Positions 46,584 through 55,586 of a DNA stretch of 64,000 nucleotides are shown here, piece by piece (position 1 is the stretch's first letter; the number at the start of each line of letters is the position of its first letter). Position numbers and translations under genes: made by a program. A model generated the notes under the pieces. That model saw only the letters and a program-made list of their open reading frames with translations. It had not been told where the DNA came from and did not search any database. Location: NCBI GenBank assembly GCA_027490155.1, contig JAIXYP010000060.1, forward strand, positions 1-64,000, read 5' to 3'. This stretch comes from Cytophagaceae bacterium (GTDB taxonomy: Bacteria; Bacteroidota; Bacteroidia; Cytophagales; Flexibacteraceae).

Positions 46584-48278
46584 ATGACAATCAAATCACT
46601 AGGCTTCATTCGCTTTTTTGCGGCCTTCTTGCTGACCTTTGGGACTTTGAGCGCCGGTATGGCTCAATCCACTTACGAAGTCAAAAAGTTTGGAGCTAAA
46701 GGCCGAAAACAGGATGATGCCCGCCCCGGCATCCAGAAGGCCATCGATGCTTGTGCAACAGCAGGCGGAGGCACTGTCTATTTTGCCCCAGGTGAATACA
46801 CGACCTCAACGATTTTCCTCAAGAACAACGTAAAGCTATACCTAGAGGCTGGTGCCACCATCTTAGCCAGCCGCAAAAAGGAAGACTATACCTTCACAAA
46901 GGGGATCTACAGCACCGAGACTGATGTGCCAATCCTGATCTATGCCGAAAACCTAGAAAAGATAGGCATTGATGGCCCCGGTACCATCAACGGGCAAGCC
47001 GAACCTGTCTGGGAACCATTGCGCGAGGTGGATAAATTCATCGAGGCCGAAACTGAAAATGCCCGTGCCGCTGGTATCGAAATGAAGCGTGCATACGCCA
47101 CCGATCCTAAAACTTGCCTTATTTACATAGTGGCTTGCAAGGATGTGAATATCGAGCACGTCACCCTCACACAGTCACCTAACTGGACCTTGCACCTAGC
47201 CAATTGCGATAGGGTCAACATCAGCAATATTTTCCTATACAGCAGCTTAGATAAAGGTGTCAATGCGGACGGTATCGACATCGACGGTTGCCGGGATGTT
47301 AGGGTTAGCAACTGCACTGTCCAAACAGGTGATGATGCCATTTGTCTCAAGAGCACCAACAAAAATGGTGTATACTCTAACTGCGAGAACATCACGATCA
47401 CCAACTGCACCTTGGTCAGCACAAGCACTGCCCTCAAGATCGGCACCGAAAGCCATGGTAATTTCCGCAATATTGTATTCAGCAACTCAACTATCAGCAA
47501 TACCAACCGTGGTATTGGCATCTTTGTCAGGGATGGTGCCACTGTGGACCGTGTGATCTTCAGCAACCTAACCATCGAATGTAACCGCAAACACTTTAAC
47601 TGGTGGGGCGATGGTGACCCAATCCGATTTGTGTTGCTCAAACGTGACGCCAAGTCAAGGGTTGGCAGCATAAAGAATGTCTTGGTCCAGAATGTCATTG
47701 CCACCGGTCAAGGAACCAGCCTAATTGCTGGCTTTAATGACAACCTCAAGGAAAACCTCCCATCAAAGGACCTCGAGAATATCACGCTAAGCAACGTAAG
47801 CATCCGGATGCAAGCTGAAGTCCTAGCTGACAAACGAGCTGCGCAAGGATTATTGCTGGCTCATGTCAATGGCCTCAAGTTGAGCAATGTCAACATTAGC
47901 TGGGACACGGAGCCAACCGAACCCCGCTGGACCCATGCCATCGAGATCAATGACGTTGCAAATGCACACCTAAATGGACTGAATATTCGCCAAGGACTTT
48001 TCACTAAAGACTCAGTGGCTGCCCTCAGGATGCACAACGTGCGCCAAGCTACCTTAGTCCAAAATGTGGCTGCCCCTGGTACAGGCATCTTTATGAGGGT
48101 AACAGGCAGCAATACCCGTCAACTCGAGGTTGAGCCACGCCCTAGTGGAATGCTATTAGCACGCAAGTTTTTATCAATGGGCCTTGAGGTACCAACTTCC
48201 GAAATCATTGGTCGTGCAGTACCTGCTGCTGTAGCCACTCCTACCTCACCAGCCGCACCCACAGTACCGAAACGTTAG
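46584..48278 (+). CDS. GH28 polygalacturonase-like enzyme
   Basis: Exported pectin-type hydrolase of 564 residues, ATG at 46584 opening on a signal peptide (about 1-27, GMAQ). The right-handed beta-helix carries the three GH28 aspartates: NADGID (Asp229) and QTGDDAI (Asp250, Asp251). A His/Gly site follows in ESHGN (289-293). The usual fourth motif R-I-K is replaced by NRGIGIFVRDG (308-318), so it is not a standard endo-polygalacturonase; exo-acting or rhamnogalacturonan-directed activity is possible. The C-terminal 30 residues are Ala/Pro/Thr-rich. It lies 204 bases after the esterase gene, so it may have its own promoter. Confidence 0.82.
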   Translation: MTIKSLGFIRFFAAFLLTFGTLSAGMAQSTYEVKKFGAKGRKQDDARPGIQKAIDACATAGGGTVYFAPGEYTTSTIFLKNNVKLYLEAGATILASRKKEDYTFTKGIYSTETDVPILIYAENLEKIGIDGPGTINGQAEPVWEPLREVDKFIEAETENARAAGIEMKRAYATDPKTCLIYIVACKDVNIEHVTLTQSPNWTLHLANCDRVNISNIFLYSSLDKGVNADGIDIDGCRDVRVSNCTVQTGDDAICLKSTNKNGVYSNCENITITNCTLVSTSTALKIGTESHGNFRNIVFSNSTISNTNRGIGIFVRDGATVDRVIFSNLTIECNRKHFNWWGDGDPIRFVLLKRDAKSRVGSIKNVLVQNVIATGQGTSLIAGFNDNLKENLPSKDLENITLSNVSIRMQAEVLADKRAAQGLLLAHVNGLKLSNVNISWDTEPTEPRWTHAIEINDVANAHLNGLNIRQGLFTKDSVAALRMHNVRQATLVQNVAAPGTGIFMRVTGSNTRQLEVEPRPSGMLLARKFLSMGLEVPTSEIIGRAVPAAVATPTSPAAPTVPKR

Positions 48279-48354
48279 ATTATATAACTTGCGAGAGTCT
48301 TTGTGGGGTGGCAATACTATTAGCTAAACTACAAATGTCCATTTGATATCCCCC

Positions 48355-50463
48355 ATGCGTATCCACCACCTGACCCTTGGTCTCTGCCTGTTGGCAACCA
48401 CGGCCTTTGCCCAGCCCAACACCGTCCGCAAATTGCCTGAGGGCTATATCGGCGACAACAAGTTCTACTACGGGGCCTCCTATTATCCCGAAGCGTGGGA
48501 CCTAGAAGCCAACCCGAACCAGATTGATCAGGACATCGTCCGGATGAAAGAGCTGAACATGAACGTCATGCGGATGGCCGAGTTCAGCTGGAGTACTATG
48601 GAGCCTACCGAAGGAGCATATAGTTTCCAGTGGCTGCACAAGATCATTGATAAGCTCAAGGCTGCAGGTATCGATGTCATCCTCGGCACGCCAACAGCCA
48701 CCCCACCCGCTTGGCTGATCCAGAAGTATCCTTCTATGATGCTCACAAAGGCCAGCGGAAAGCAGGAAGTGCATGGCATCAGGCGTGACTGTAGCTATGC
48801 AAGCGCAGATTATCAGCGTGAATGTGTCCGGATTACCGAAAAAATGGCCGCTGAGTTTGGCCGCAAACCAGGTGTTATCGCTTGGCAAACGGACAATGAG
48901 ATGTCCGTGACCTATGACTTTGGCCCAGAAACCAAAACCCAATGGCATGCTTGGCTCCAGAAAAAGTATGGCACTATTGAGCGGCTTAACAAACTCTGGA
49001 GCCTAGCCCTCTGGAGCCAAGCCTATCAGGACTTTAACCAGATTCCGATGCCTGATATCGAAAAATGGCATAACCCTTCGCTCGAAATGGCCTGGGTAAG
49101 GTTCTGGAACGACGAGATCATCCACTTTCAGGACCTGCAGCTTGCAGCCATCCGGAAGTATAGCAATGCCCCGATTACCCATGACGGTATGCCGGGCCAG
49201 TCAGTTGACTACCCTGGTCTGTTCAAAGACCTTGACTTTATGGCGGTCAACAACTACCATAGTTTTGAGGCCTACGACCTAATCATGAGCAACTATGACC
49301 GTATGCGTGGTTATGGCAAAGGTTACCACTGGCTTTTCGAAACTGCCCCTAACTTCAGCGGGGGCGGCAACAACGGCCAAACTTGGTTTTTGCATAGCCC
49401 CGAAGGTAGTATGCGTGCCGCCCTCTGGATGAACCATGCCCTAGGTGCACAAGGGTCAATGTTTTGGCTCTGGCGCCAACAGCCAGCTGGCCAAGAAATG
49501 ACCCATGGGGCAGTCCTATCGGCTTGGGGCAAACCTTCGGCAAACTACAACGACCTTAAAGCCCTCGGTGCTGAGCTCCAGAAGGTAGGCAAGGACCTTA
49601 TGTATATGCCTGTTGACAAAGCCAAAGTGGCCGTCATGTGGGACCATAAAGCCAAAGTTGGCCTCGAGATTGAGGAATACACCAACGGCATCAAGTACTA
49701 TAACGACTGGACCTATAGGTTCTACCTACCTGTTGCCAATACCTACTTGCACCGTGATGTCATCAGCCCAAATACGGATCTGACACCTTACAAGGTCTTG
49801 TTTATCCCGCTAATGCCGAACCTTGACGCCACCCTAAAAGCCAAACTAAAGGCATGGGTAACAACTGGCGGAACCCTGATTTTGGGCCCAATGACCGGCT
49901 ATCGTAACGATGAGTGGGCTGCTAATACCAGCGCTGCCCTAGGTGACCTAGAGCAATGGACAGGCATCGTTGGTGAAACTATGATCCCGATCGGGACCAA
50001 ACCACGCCCAGCAGAACCAGTTCCTGGCCTTCGTTTTGCCGAAACACTTAACTTGACCGAGGCACCTGCCCAACTTTGGGCGATGACCCTCAGTAGCAAA
50101 ACTGGAAGCATATTGGCCACCTATTCATCTTGTATGGTTAAGGATCAGCCAGCCATCATCCAGAACAATGTTGGCAAAGGTCAAGTGATCGTGATGGGTA
50201 CAGACCCTGGCAAAGAGGCAGTCAAGGCCATCGTCCTGAAGGCAGCCAAAGAGGCAGGCATCTCGCCAGTTATCAAGGGGGAAGCAGGTATTGTGGCAGT
50301 GCCTCGCAATGGCAAAATCGGCAAGGCCATAGCTTTGGTAAATATCACTGGAGAAAGCAAGTCAATCACCTTGCCATACCCTGGCACCGATCTACTAACC
50401 GGCCAGAAAACGGGCACAGCCCTAACCCTAAAGCCATTTGAGGTTCAGATAGTCAAGGAGTAA
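48355..50463 (+). CDS. GH42 beta-galactosidase
   Basis: Exported beta-galactosidase of 702 residues with signal peptide MRIHHLTLGLCLLATTAFA. ATG at 48355 is preferred over a TTG four codons upstream. The TIM barrel opens with YYGASYYPEAW (38-48). The acid/base Glu182 is in WQTDNE and the nucleophile Glu329 in WLFETAPNF, both as in GH42. A GH42 trimerisation domain (about 415-625) and a small C-terminal beta domain follow. Typical members release galactose from beta-1,4-galactan, a pectin side chain. It is last in the hydrolase run, followed by a strong terminator. Confidence 0.9.
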   Translation: MRIHHLTLGLCLLATTAFAQPNTVRKLPEGYIGDNKFYYGASYYPEAWDLEANPNQIDQDIVRMKELNMNVMRMAEFSWSTMEPTEGAYSFQWLHKIIDKLKAAGIDVILGTPTATPPAWLIQKYPSMMLTKASGKQEVHGIRRDCSYASADYQRECVRITEKMAAEFGRKPGVIAWQTDNEMSVTYDFGPETKTQWHAWLQKKYGTIERLNKLWSLALWSQAYQDFNQIPMPDIEKWHNPSLEMAWVRFWNDEIIHFQDLQLAAIRKYSNAPITHDGMPGQSVDYPGLFKDLDFMAVNNYHSFEAYDLIMSNYDRMRGYGKGYHWLFETAPNFSGGGNNGQTWFLHSPEGSMRAALWMNHALGAQGSMFWLWRQQPAGQEMTHGAVLSAWGKPSANYNDLKALGAELQKVGKDLMYMPVDKAKVAVMWDHKAKVGLEIEEYTNGIKYYNDWTYRFYLPVANTYLHRDVISPNTDLTPYKVLFIPLMPNLDATLKAKLKAWVTTGGTLILGPMTGYRNDEWAANTSAALGDLEQWTGIVGETMIPIGTKPRPAEPVPGLRFAETLNLTEAPAQLWAMTLSSKTGSILATYSSCMVKDQPAIIQNNVGKGQVIVMGTDPGKEAVKAIVLKAAKEAGISPVIKGEAGIVAVPRNGKIGKAIALVNITGESKSITLPYPGTDLLTGQKTGTALTLKPFEVQIVKE

Positions 50464-50490
50464 CTTCATCTTTCTGTACGACATCCATAG

Positions 50491-50519
50491 AAAAAGGGGG
50501 CCAAATTGGTCCCCTTTTT
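50491..50519. terminator. Bidirectional terminator between the GH42 gene and accC
   Basis: AAAAAGGGGGCC (50491-50502) pairs with GGTCCCCTTTTT (50508-50519) across an AAATT loop, with one wobble. Its A-start and T-end make it suitable for both converging genes. Confidence 0.85.
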
Positions 50520-50556
50520 GGTTGTAAATCTAAGGCAAATGGAAAATCTTGTGAAC

Positions 50557-52059
50557 CTATTTAGCCCTCAATTTCCAAGCTGAGGTAGTGTTACTCGCAC
50601 CATTTAGCTGGGTAGTTGACTTAGTAACAGCGCCAGTTTTGCCATCCTGTAGCATGGTAGCTAGCAAGGCTGCGGACTCTTGCTGGGCTGGGCTTGCCTT
50701 AGGAGCTAAGACCTCAGGGCTGAAATACTTGGCCACAAAGCCAGTATCAAACTTGCCTGACACAAAGGCCTCATGTTGCATCACGAAGTCACAAAAGCCT
50801 AGGGTGGTCTGGATGCCCGTGATTTGGTACTCCGCAATGGCACGCCTCATTCGGTCGATTGCCTCTTGTCGGGTGGCAGCATAGGTGATCAGTTTGGCTA
50901 CCATTGGGTCATAGAACACGGATATTTCCATCCCCTGCTCAAGTCCATCGTCTACCCTGATGCCAGGACCTTGTGGCCTGATGTAGGTATTGAGTCTGCC
51001 GATGTCTGGCAAGAAGTTGTTGGCAGGATCCTCGGCACAAACCCGTATCTCGATCGCATGCCCCCGCATGGTTAGGTCCTCTTGTTTGATCGGCAGCGAT
51101 TGCCCTTCGGCGACCATGATCTGCATCCTGACCAAGTCCACACCTGTAATTTCCTCAGTCACTGGGTGCTCGACTTGCAAGCGTGTATTCATCTCGAGGA
51201 AATAGTAGTTCAGCTGGTCATCAACGATAAACTCGACCGTACCAGCACCATAATAGCCACAAGCCTTGGCCACACCGACAGCATCTGCTCCCATGGCAGC
51301 CCGCACTTCTTGAGTTAGGCAGCTGCTTGGGGCCTCTTCTACCACTTTTTGGTGCCTGCGTTGAATACTACACTCACGCTCGAAAAGATGGATCACGTTG
51401 CTATGTTGATCTCCCACCACCTGAAACTCAATATGTTTGGGAGAGGAGATGTACTTCTCGATAAAGACCGCTGCATCCCCAAAAGAGGCCTGAGCCTCAT
51501 TGACGGCTCTGGTCATCTGCTCGTCAAATTCGGCCTCTGAGGTCACGACCCGCATACCTTTGCCTCCGCCACCAGCGCTAGCCTTGATCAGGACAGGATA
51601 GCCGATCTCAGCAGCACGCACCTTTGCCACTGATACATCCGTAATTGGGGTTTCCATGCCTGGCACCAGCGGGATGTTGTACTTAGCAACCGCTTGTTTG
51701 GCCGCAATTTTTGACCCCATCACCTGAATGGAGTGTGGCGAAGGCCCGACGAAAATCAACCCAGAGGCAGTTACTAAACGGCTAAACTCAGCATTTTCTG
51801 ACAAAAAGCCATACCCAGGGTGGATGGCCGTCGCCCCGCAAATTTTGGCAATACTAATCAGTTTGTCCATCCGGAGGTAGCTCTCGGCACTAGGTGCAGG
51901 CCCTATGTGGTACGCCTCGTCTGCAAAGCGCACATGAGGTGCGTGGCGGTCTGCATCGCTATAGACAGCGACTGTTGCGATGCCCATTTCTTTGGCCGTC
52001 CGCATAATCCGGAGTGCGATTTCTCCACGGTTGGCCACTAATAATTTGGTGATTTTCAT
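50557..52059 (-). CDS. accC: Biotin carboxylase subunit of an acetyl-/acyl-CoA carboxylase
   Basis: Cytoplasmic enzyme of 500 residues that carboxylates the biotin of a carrier protein using ATP and bicarbonate. All landmarks are present: LLVANRGEIALRI (7-19), HPGYGFLSENAEF, the ATP-grasp glycine loop KASAGGGGKGMR, ERECSIQRRHQK and EMNTRLQVEHPVTE. It is about 50 residues longer than E. coli AccC; the extra tail (about 455-500) is Ala/Ser/Thr-rich and has no biotinyl MKM motif. No carrier or carboxyltransferase gene is adjacent, so it could serve acetyl-CoA or propionyl-CoA carboxylase. The flippase gene ends 50 bases upstream on the same strand. Confidence 0.92.
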   Translation of the reverse strand: MKITKLLVANRGEIALRIMRTAKEMGIATVAVYSDADRHAPHVRFADEAYHIGPAPSAESYLRMDKLISIAKICGATAIHPGYGFLSENAEFSRLVTASGLIFVGPSPHSIQVMGSKIAAKQAVAKYNIPLVPGMETPITDVSVAKVRAAEIGYPVLIKASAGGGGKGMRVVTSEAEFDEQMTRAVNEAQASFGDAAVFIEKYISSPKHIEFQVVGDQHSNVIHLFERECSIQRRHQKVVEEAPSSCLTQEVRAAMGADAVGVAKACGYYGAGTVEFIVDDQLNYYFLEMNTRLQVEHPVTEEITGVDLVRMQIMVAEGQSLPIKQEDLTMRGHAIEIRVCAEDPANNFLPDIGRLNTYIRPQGPGIRVDDGLEQGMEISVFYDPMVAKLITYAATRQEAIDRMRRAIAEYQITGIQTTLGFCDFVMQHEAFVSGKFDTGFVAKYFSPEVLAPKASPAQQESAALLATMLQDGKTGAVTKSTTQLNGASNTTSAWKLRAK

Positions 52060-52109
52060 ATCAATTTTGGTGATGATAGTTGGTAGTCTGTGCTAAGCAA
52101 AAGACCAAT

Positions 52110-53471
52110 TTAGGCTGGTGTTTCAGCCTTGCCTAAGGTCTGCCTGATGATCCGGGGGAGGTTATAGGCCTGCAAAAACATCCCGAACAGGTAACGTGTC
52201 CTAGGTATAAACAAGTTGCTAAAGTAGTCAGAGATCGAATAAGAAATGAGGGTGGCCAATGCTGCGCCCCACCCACCAAAACGAGGTATCAACCAGAGGT
52301 TAAGCAAGATATTGGAGGTGGCCCCTGCTAAGGTGCGGTAAAAGTTAATTTTGCTCATCCCACGCAGGATGTAAAAGTGCGAACATGCAGTACCGATGCC
52401 GACGAATAGGCCAGCCCAGATATGCAGCACCAAGATGTCAGCAGCCGCGGCAAACTCAGGTTTATAGACCTTGATGATCCAATGGGCTGTAAACTGAATG
52501 GTGACCCCTACCGAGAGAGAAACCCAAGTCAGGATGTCAAATAGGCGTTGGAGCTTCTTATGAGCTAGTGGTTCATCCGTCTGATATGCCTTGATGATGG
52601 TTGGCATTACCGAGCTAATGACGGCCAGTGGAATAAAATACCACACCTCAGACAGCCTTACTGCAGCTTGGTAAATCCCAGCTTCGGCCGTGCCAACCAA
52701 CTTTTCGGTCATCACGAGGTCAATCCGCATATAGAGCAAAATAACAAAAGAGCTAATGGCAACTACCCAGCTCTCAGCCACTAGCTTTTTGGCCAAAGCC
52801 TTGTCAAACGTCCAGTGAAATGGAGACATCCCCTGCCGCAGCAGAATAAAAAAACTAAAGACCATCGCCATTGCAAACTCCGCAAACTGAATAATGGCAA
52901 ACCAGATCAATGGGGACTCCAGAAAAAGACAATACAGTCGTAGGCCAGACCCGATCAGAAAACTCAAGTTCTTGGCGTAAACCGTGTACTTGCTCTTGAT
53001 CATAGACTGATAAAGCAAGTCTACGACATCAAATGAGAGGACCAGAAAACTACACAGCTGCCAGAAGACCAAGTACTCGCTCAGATGGTCCCCATCATAG
53101 AGCAAATAGCCCCCGATCAGACCCGCAACAAGTGCCACAGAGCTGCCCCCCAGTTTGAGTAAAAAACCTGTACCGAGATACACATTGCGTTGCTCTGGTT
53201 TTTTGACCAACTCACGGACCAAAATGGAATCCAGCCCAAGGTGTGTCAGAGGCGAAAACAGGGCCGCGAAGGACATACAGGCCGACATCAAACCATATTG
53301 CGAAGTGCCGAGGTAGTTAGTGACCTGTAAGCTCACAAAAAAACCAATGCCTAGCCTGACAATCTTATCACCTACCAACCAAAACGTATTCAGAAACAAC
53401 TGCTTGAGGTCCGGTCGCTTTGTGAGGCGGGACAGCAGGGTTTGGTACAGCAACCGTTCGGCAAAATTCAA
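52110..53471 (-). CDS. Oligosaccharide flippase (Wzx/MATE-like)
   Basis: Inner-membrane polysaccharide exporter of 453 residues with about twelve to fourteen helices and little hydrophilic sequence. The opening FWLVGDKIVRLGIGFFVSLQVTNYLG is typical of Wzx-type flippases, which turn lipid-linked repeat units across the membrane. The start is taken as TTG at 53471, because no suitable ATG precedes the first helix. It is a plausible partner for the polymerase at 23.3 kb, although the two are 29 kb apart. It is followed by accC on the same strand. Confidence 0.85.
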   Translation of the reverse strand: MNFAERLLYQTLLSRLTKRPDLKQLFLNTFWLVGDKIVRLGIGFFVSLQVTNYLGTSQYGLMSACMSFAALFSPLTHLGLDSILVRELVKKPEQRNVYLGTGFLLKLGGSSVALVAGLIGGYLLYDGDHLSEYLVFWQLCSFLVLSFDVVDLLYQSMIKSKYTVYAKNLSFLIGSGLRLYCLFLESPLIWFAIIQFAEFAMAMVFSFFILLRQGMSPFHWTFDKALAKKLVAESWVVAISSFVILLYMRIDLVMTEKLVGTAEAGIYQAAVRLSEVWYFIPLAVISSVMPTIIKAYQTDEPLAHKKLQRLFDILTWVSLSVGVTIQFTAHWIIKVYKPEFAAAADILVLHIWAGLFVGIGTACSHFYILRGMSKINFYRTLAGATSNILLNLWLIPRFGGWGAALATLISYSISDYFSNLFIPRTRYLFGMFLQAYNLPRIIRQTLGKAETPA

Positions 53472-53805
53472 GGCAATCTGTTGTGGCGGCGATGGTGGTC
53501 CGCAGGCAAAACTAGTATTGGGGCACCCCTTCCATTGAAAAGCTCCCCCTCGTCAAGGCCACAAAGATAGCCTAGATCAGTACCCATTCGATAGGTCAAT
53601 TAACCCATATTGTGATCTGAGGTCCAGACCGTCTCTACAATAATACCTAGAGATCGGACAAGGAAACTTAGTATGGTAAGATGTTATCCTCATTACCGAA
53701 AACCAAATTATGTCACAGCCCGTTATCACCGCAAGGCGTAAAAAGCTAATGTCCATCAACGACAATGCAAAAATGGCCTAGACCACCGATATTTGTACTA
53801 ACTAG
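53472..53805. other. 334-base divergent intergenic region
   Basis: Lies between the flippase gene and the small DUF6728-like gene. It holds the two minus-strand TAnnTTTG elements noted for the flippase and, on the plus strand, GATATTTG at 53788-53795 (7 of 8), which could drive the small gene. A 62-codon minus-strand open frame is judged random. No RNA gene or repeat was seen. Confidence 0.4.
53507..53514 (-). promoter_or_regulatory. Putative -7 element for flippase-accC
   Basis: The minus strand reads TAGTTTTG, an exact TAnnTTTG match, 36 bases before the TTG start. A second exact match, TATCTTTG, lies further upstream at 53569-53562. Neither has a good -33 TTTG. Confidence 0.38.
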
Positions 53806-54027
53806 ATGCACAGCACCGACAAGCCTACCCCTCGTATGTCCGACACCAAACCTTCCCTGCGCCATTATATTGACTTAGGTCCTGTCTTTGGTTACTTTTT
53901 CCGCAAGCCAGACCCTAATGCCAAGCCCAACTTCAACCTGAGGTCGATGCACATCATCAATAAGATCAGCATGGGGATGTTCTTGGTCGGTTTGATCATG
54001 TTTATTATCAAGCTGGCTTTGCGCTAG
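53806..54027 (+). CDS. Small single-helix membrane protein (DUF6728-like)
   Basis: Protein of 73 residues. The middle has LGPVFGYFFRKPDPNAKP, then NLRSMHIINKIS and one C-terminal membrane helix (about 51-71). The order YFFRK-x-D-P-N, a basic LR-x-MH-x-IN and a hydrophobic end resembles a small family of unknown function widespread in Bacteroidota (recalled as DUF6728). ATG at 53836 (residue 11) is an alternative start and would leave a more normal leader after the promoter-like GATATTTG. Confidence 0.6.
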   Translation: MHSTDKPTPRMSDTKPSLRHYIDLGPVFGYFFRKPDPNAKPNFNLRSMHIINKISMGMFLVGLIMFIIKLALR

Positions 54028-54091
54028 ACTTGTTCAACTGGCATTTATTTGGCAGATTTAGGACCAAAAGCCTTGTACAATCCTGCCAATT

Positions 54092-54457
54092 ATGAATTAC
54101 GAAACGATCAGGGCCTATTGCCTATCCAAACCTGCCACCACCGAAGGCCTTCCGTTTGGCCCCGGTACTTTGGTGCTCAAGGTGGCACATAAAATGTTTG
54201 CCCTGCTACCGCTTGACGAGCCTGAACGCTTAAGTGTAAATCTCAAATGTGATCCTGAAAAGGCAGAAGAGCTAAGAGAGGCATATCCTGATGCCATATT
54301 GCCAGGCTACCACATGAGTAAAAAACACTGGAACACTGTGCTGTTGAACGAAGGTCTTCAACACAAGTTGGTACAAGAGCTGATAGACCACTCGTACCAG
54401 TTGGTGGTCGATAGCCTACCCAAAAAAGTACGTGAAGCTATGCTGCTAGGCCAATGA
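54092..54457 (+). CDS. MmcQ/YjbR family protein
   Basis: Small cytoplasmic protein of 121 residues, the usual length of the YjbR/MmcQ (CyaY-like fold) family. It has the N-terminal helix MNYETIRAYCLSKPATTEGLPFGP, the LVLKVAHKMFALL strand pair, SVNLKCDPEKAEELRE and the family end G-Y-H-M-S-K-K-H-W-N-T-V. Members are proposed to bind DNA, but the role is not well established. The last bases (ATGA) overlap a possible early start of the next gene, so translational coupling with the GT9 gene is likely. Confidence 0.85.
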   Translation: MNYETIRAYCLSKPATTEGLPFGPGTLVLKVAHKMFALLPLDEPERLSVNLKCDPEKAEELREAYPDAILPGYHMSKKHWNTVLLNEGLQHKLVQELIDHSYQLVVDSLPKKVREAMLLGQ

Positions 54458-54510
54458 GGGTACATTGGCGGTTGCAAATGACCAAAATTGCTTCCTACTT
54501 GCATCCTGAG

Positions 54511-55545
54511 ATGAAGATACTGGTATTGCGTTTTTCGGCCATTGGGGACATCGTCTTGACCACACCCGTCATTAGGTGCCTCAAACAACAGCTACCCGAT
54601 GTCGACATCCATTTTGCCACCCAGCTCCAGTATGCCTTCCTGCTACAGCACAACCCTTACGTTGATCAGGTTCTGACTTGGGACAAGGCAGATAAATCGG
54701 ATCTTGAAAGGCTGATCAAGACCTTAAGGGCTGGTGACTATGACTATGTTATCGATCTGCACCACAACCTTAGGACCGCCAAGATCAAACGAGCCCTAAA
54801 CAAGGTACCAGCATTTAGCTTTGACAAGTGTAATATCCAGAAGTGGCTCTACGTCAACTTCAAGTGGGATCGCATGCCTGATGTCCATATCGTCGATCGT
54901 TACATGGATACAATCAGCAGACTAGGTGTGATCAATGACCAACAAGGACTGGATTACTTTTTCAACAAGGCAAACTCGCCAACCATTGACTGGTCTAAAT
55001 GGGTAGATACTGGTTCCTCCACCCCACTACCTGATGACTATATCGCTGTAGTGATTGGGGCTACCCATTTCACCAAACAGCTACCCGTTGTTAGGTTGAT
55101 CGAGCTATGTAAAACAGCTTGGCATCGGTACCAGAAACCAATTATTATCCTTGGCGGACCTACTGATATGGAACGTGGGCAGATGCTATCTACAGCCCTA
55201 AAGTCAGATAATATACCTCATCATGATACAACAGGGCTACTGACCTTCGATCAATCAGCAGAGGTAATACGCCAATCGTGGCTTGTCTTCAGCAATGATA
55301 CTGGGCTGATGCACGTTGCCGCTGCATTCAAGAAAAAAGTAGTGAGCATCTGGGGTAATACCACTCCAAGGCTAGGTATGTACCCTTACCTAACACCGAA
55401 TATTGTTTGGCAACATTCTACTGGTCTAGGCTGCCGTCCTTGTAGCAAAATCGGGTTTTCGAGCTGCCCCAAGGGTCACTTCAAGTGTATGCAGGACCTA
55501 CCATTCGACTGGTCCGCAGTTGATGTCCTTATGCAAAAAGCCTAA
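54511..55545 (+). CDS. GT9 family (heptosyltransferase-like) glycosyltransferase
   Basis: GT-B glycosyltransferase of 344 residues related to lipopolysaccharide heptosyltransferases. ATG at 54511 gives the conserved start MKILVLRFSAIGDIVLTTPV; the open frame extends 19 codons upstream, but those residues are not typical. Other motifs are VIDLHHNLRT (about 84-93), a Rossmann strand VVIGATHFTKQLP, IIILGGPTDMERG and the donor-site FSNDTGLMHVAAAFKKKVVSIWGNT near 265-290. It would add a sugar to the lipopolysaccharide core or a related glycolipid. A perfect terminator hairpin begins within its last codons. Confidence 0.88.
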   Translation: MKILVLRFSAIGDIVLTTPVIRCLKQQLPDVDIHFATQLQYAFLLQHNPYVDQVLTWDKADKSDLERLIKTLRAGDYDYVIDLHHNLRTAKIKRALNKVPAFSFDKCNIQKWLYVNFKWDRMPDVHIVDRYMDTISRLGVINDQQGLDYFFNKANSPTIDWSKWVDTGSSTPLPDDYIAVVIGATHFTKQLPVVRLIELCKTAWHRYQKPIIILGGPTDMERGQMLSTALKSDNIPHHDTTGLLTFDQSAEVIRQSWLVFSNDTGLMHVAAAFKKKVVSIWGNTTPRLGMYPYLTPNIVWQHSTGLGCRPCSKIGFSSCPKGHFKCMQDLPFDWSAVDVLMQKA

Positions 55546-55564
55546 CCAGTAGGTTAGGCTTTTT
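55535..55564. terminator. Terminator overlapping the GT9 stop codon
   Basis: AAAAAGCCTAACC (55535-55547) pairs perfectly with GGTTAGGCTTTTT (55552-55564) over an AGTA loop. The TAA stop (55543-55545) lies inside the left arm. Symmetric A and T ends let it also terminate the convergent nuclease gene. Confidence 0.88.
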
Positions 55565-55586
55565 ACAAACATCTTAGTCAGATTAA

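Noticed and set aside
53577-53765. 62-codon minus-strand frame between the flippase and the small membrane protein genes
   Set aside because: Sequence looks random and overlaps candidate promoter elements.
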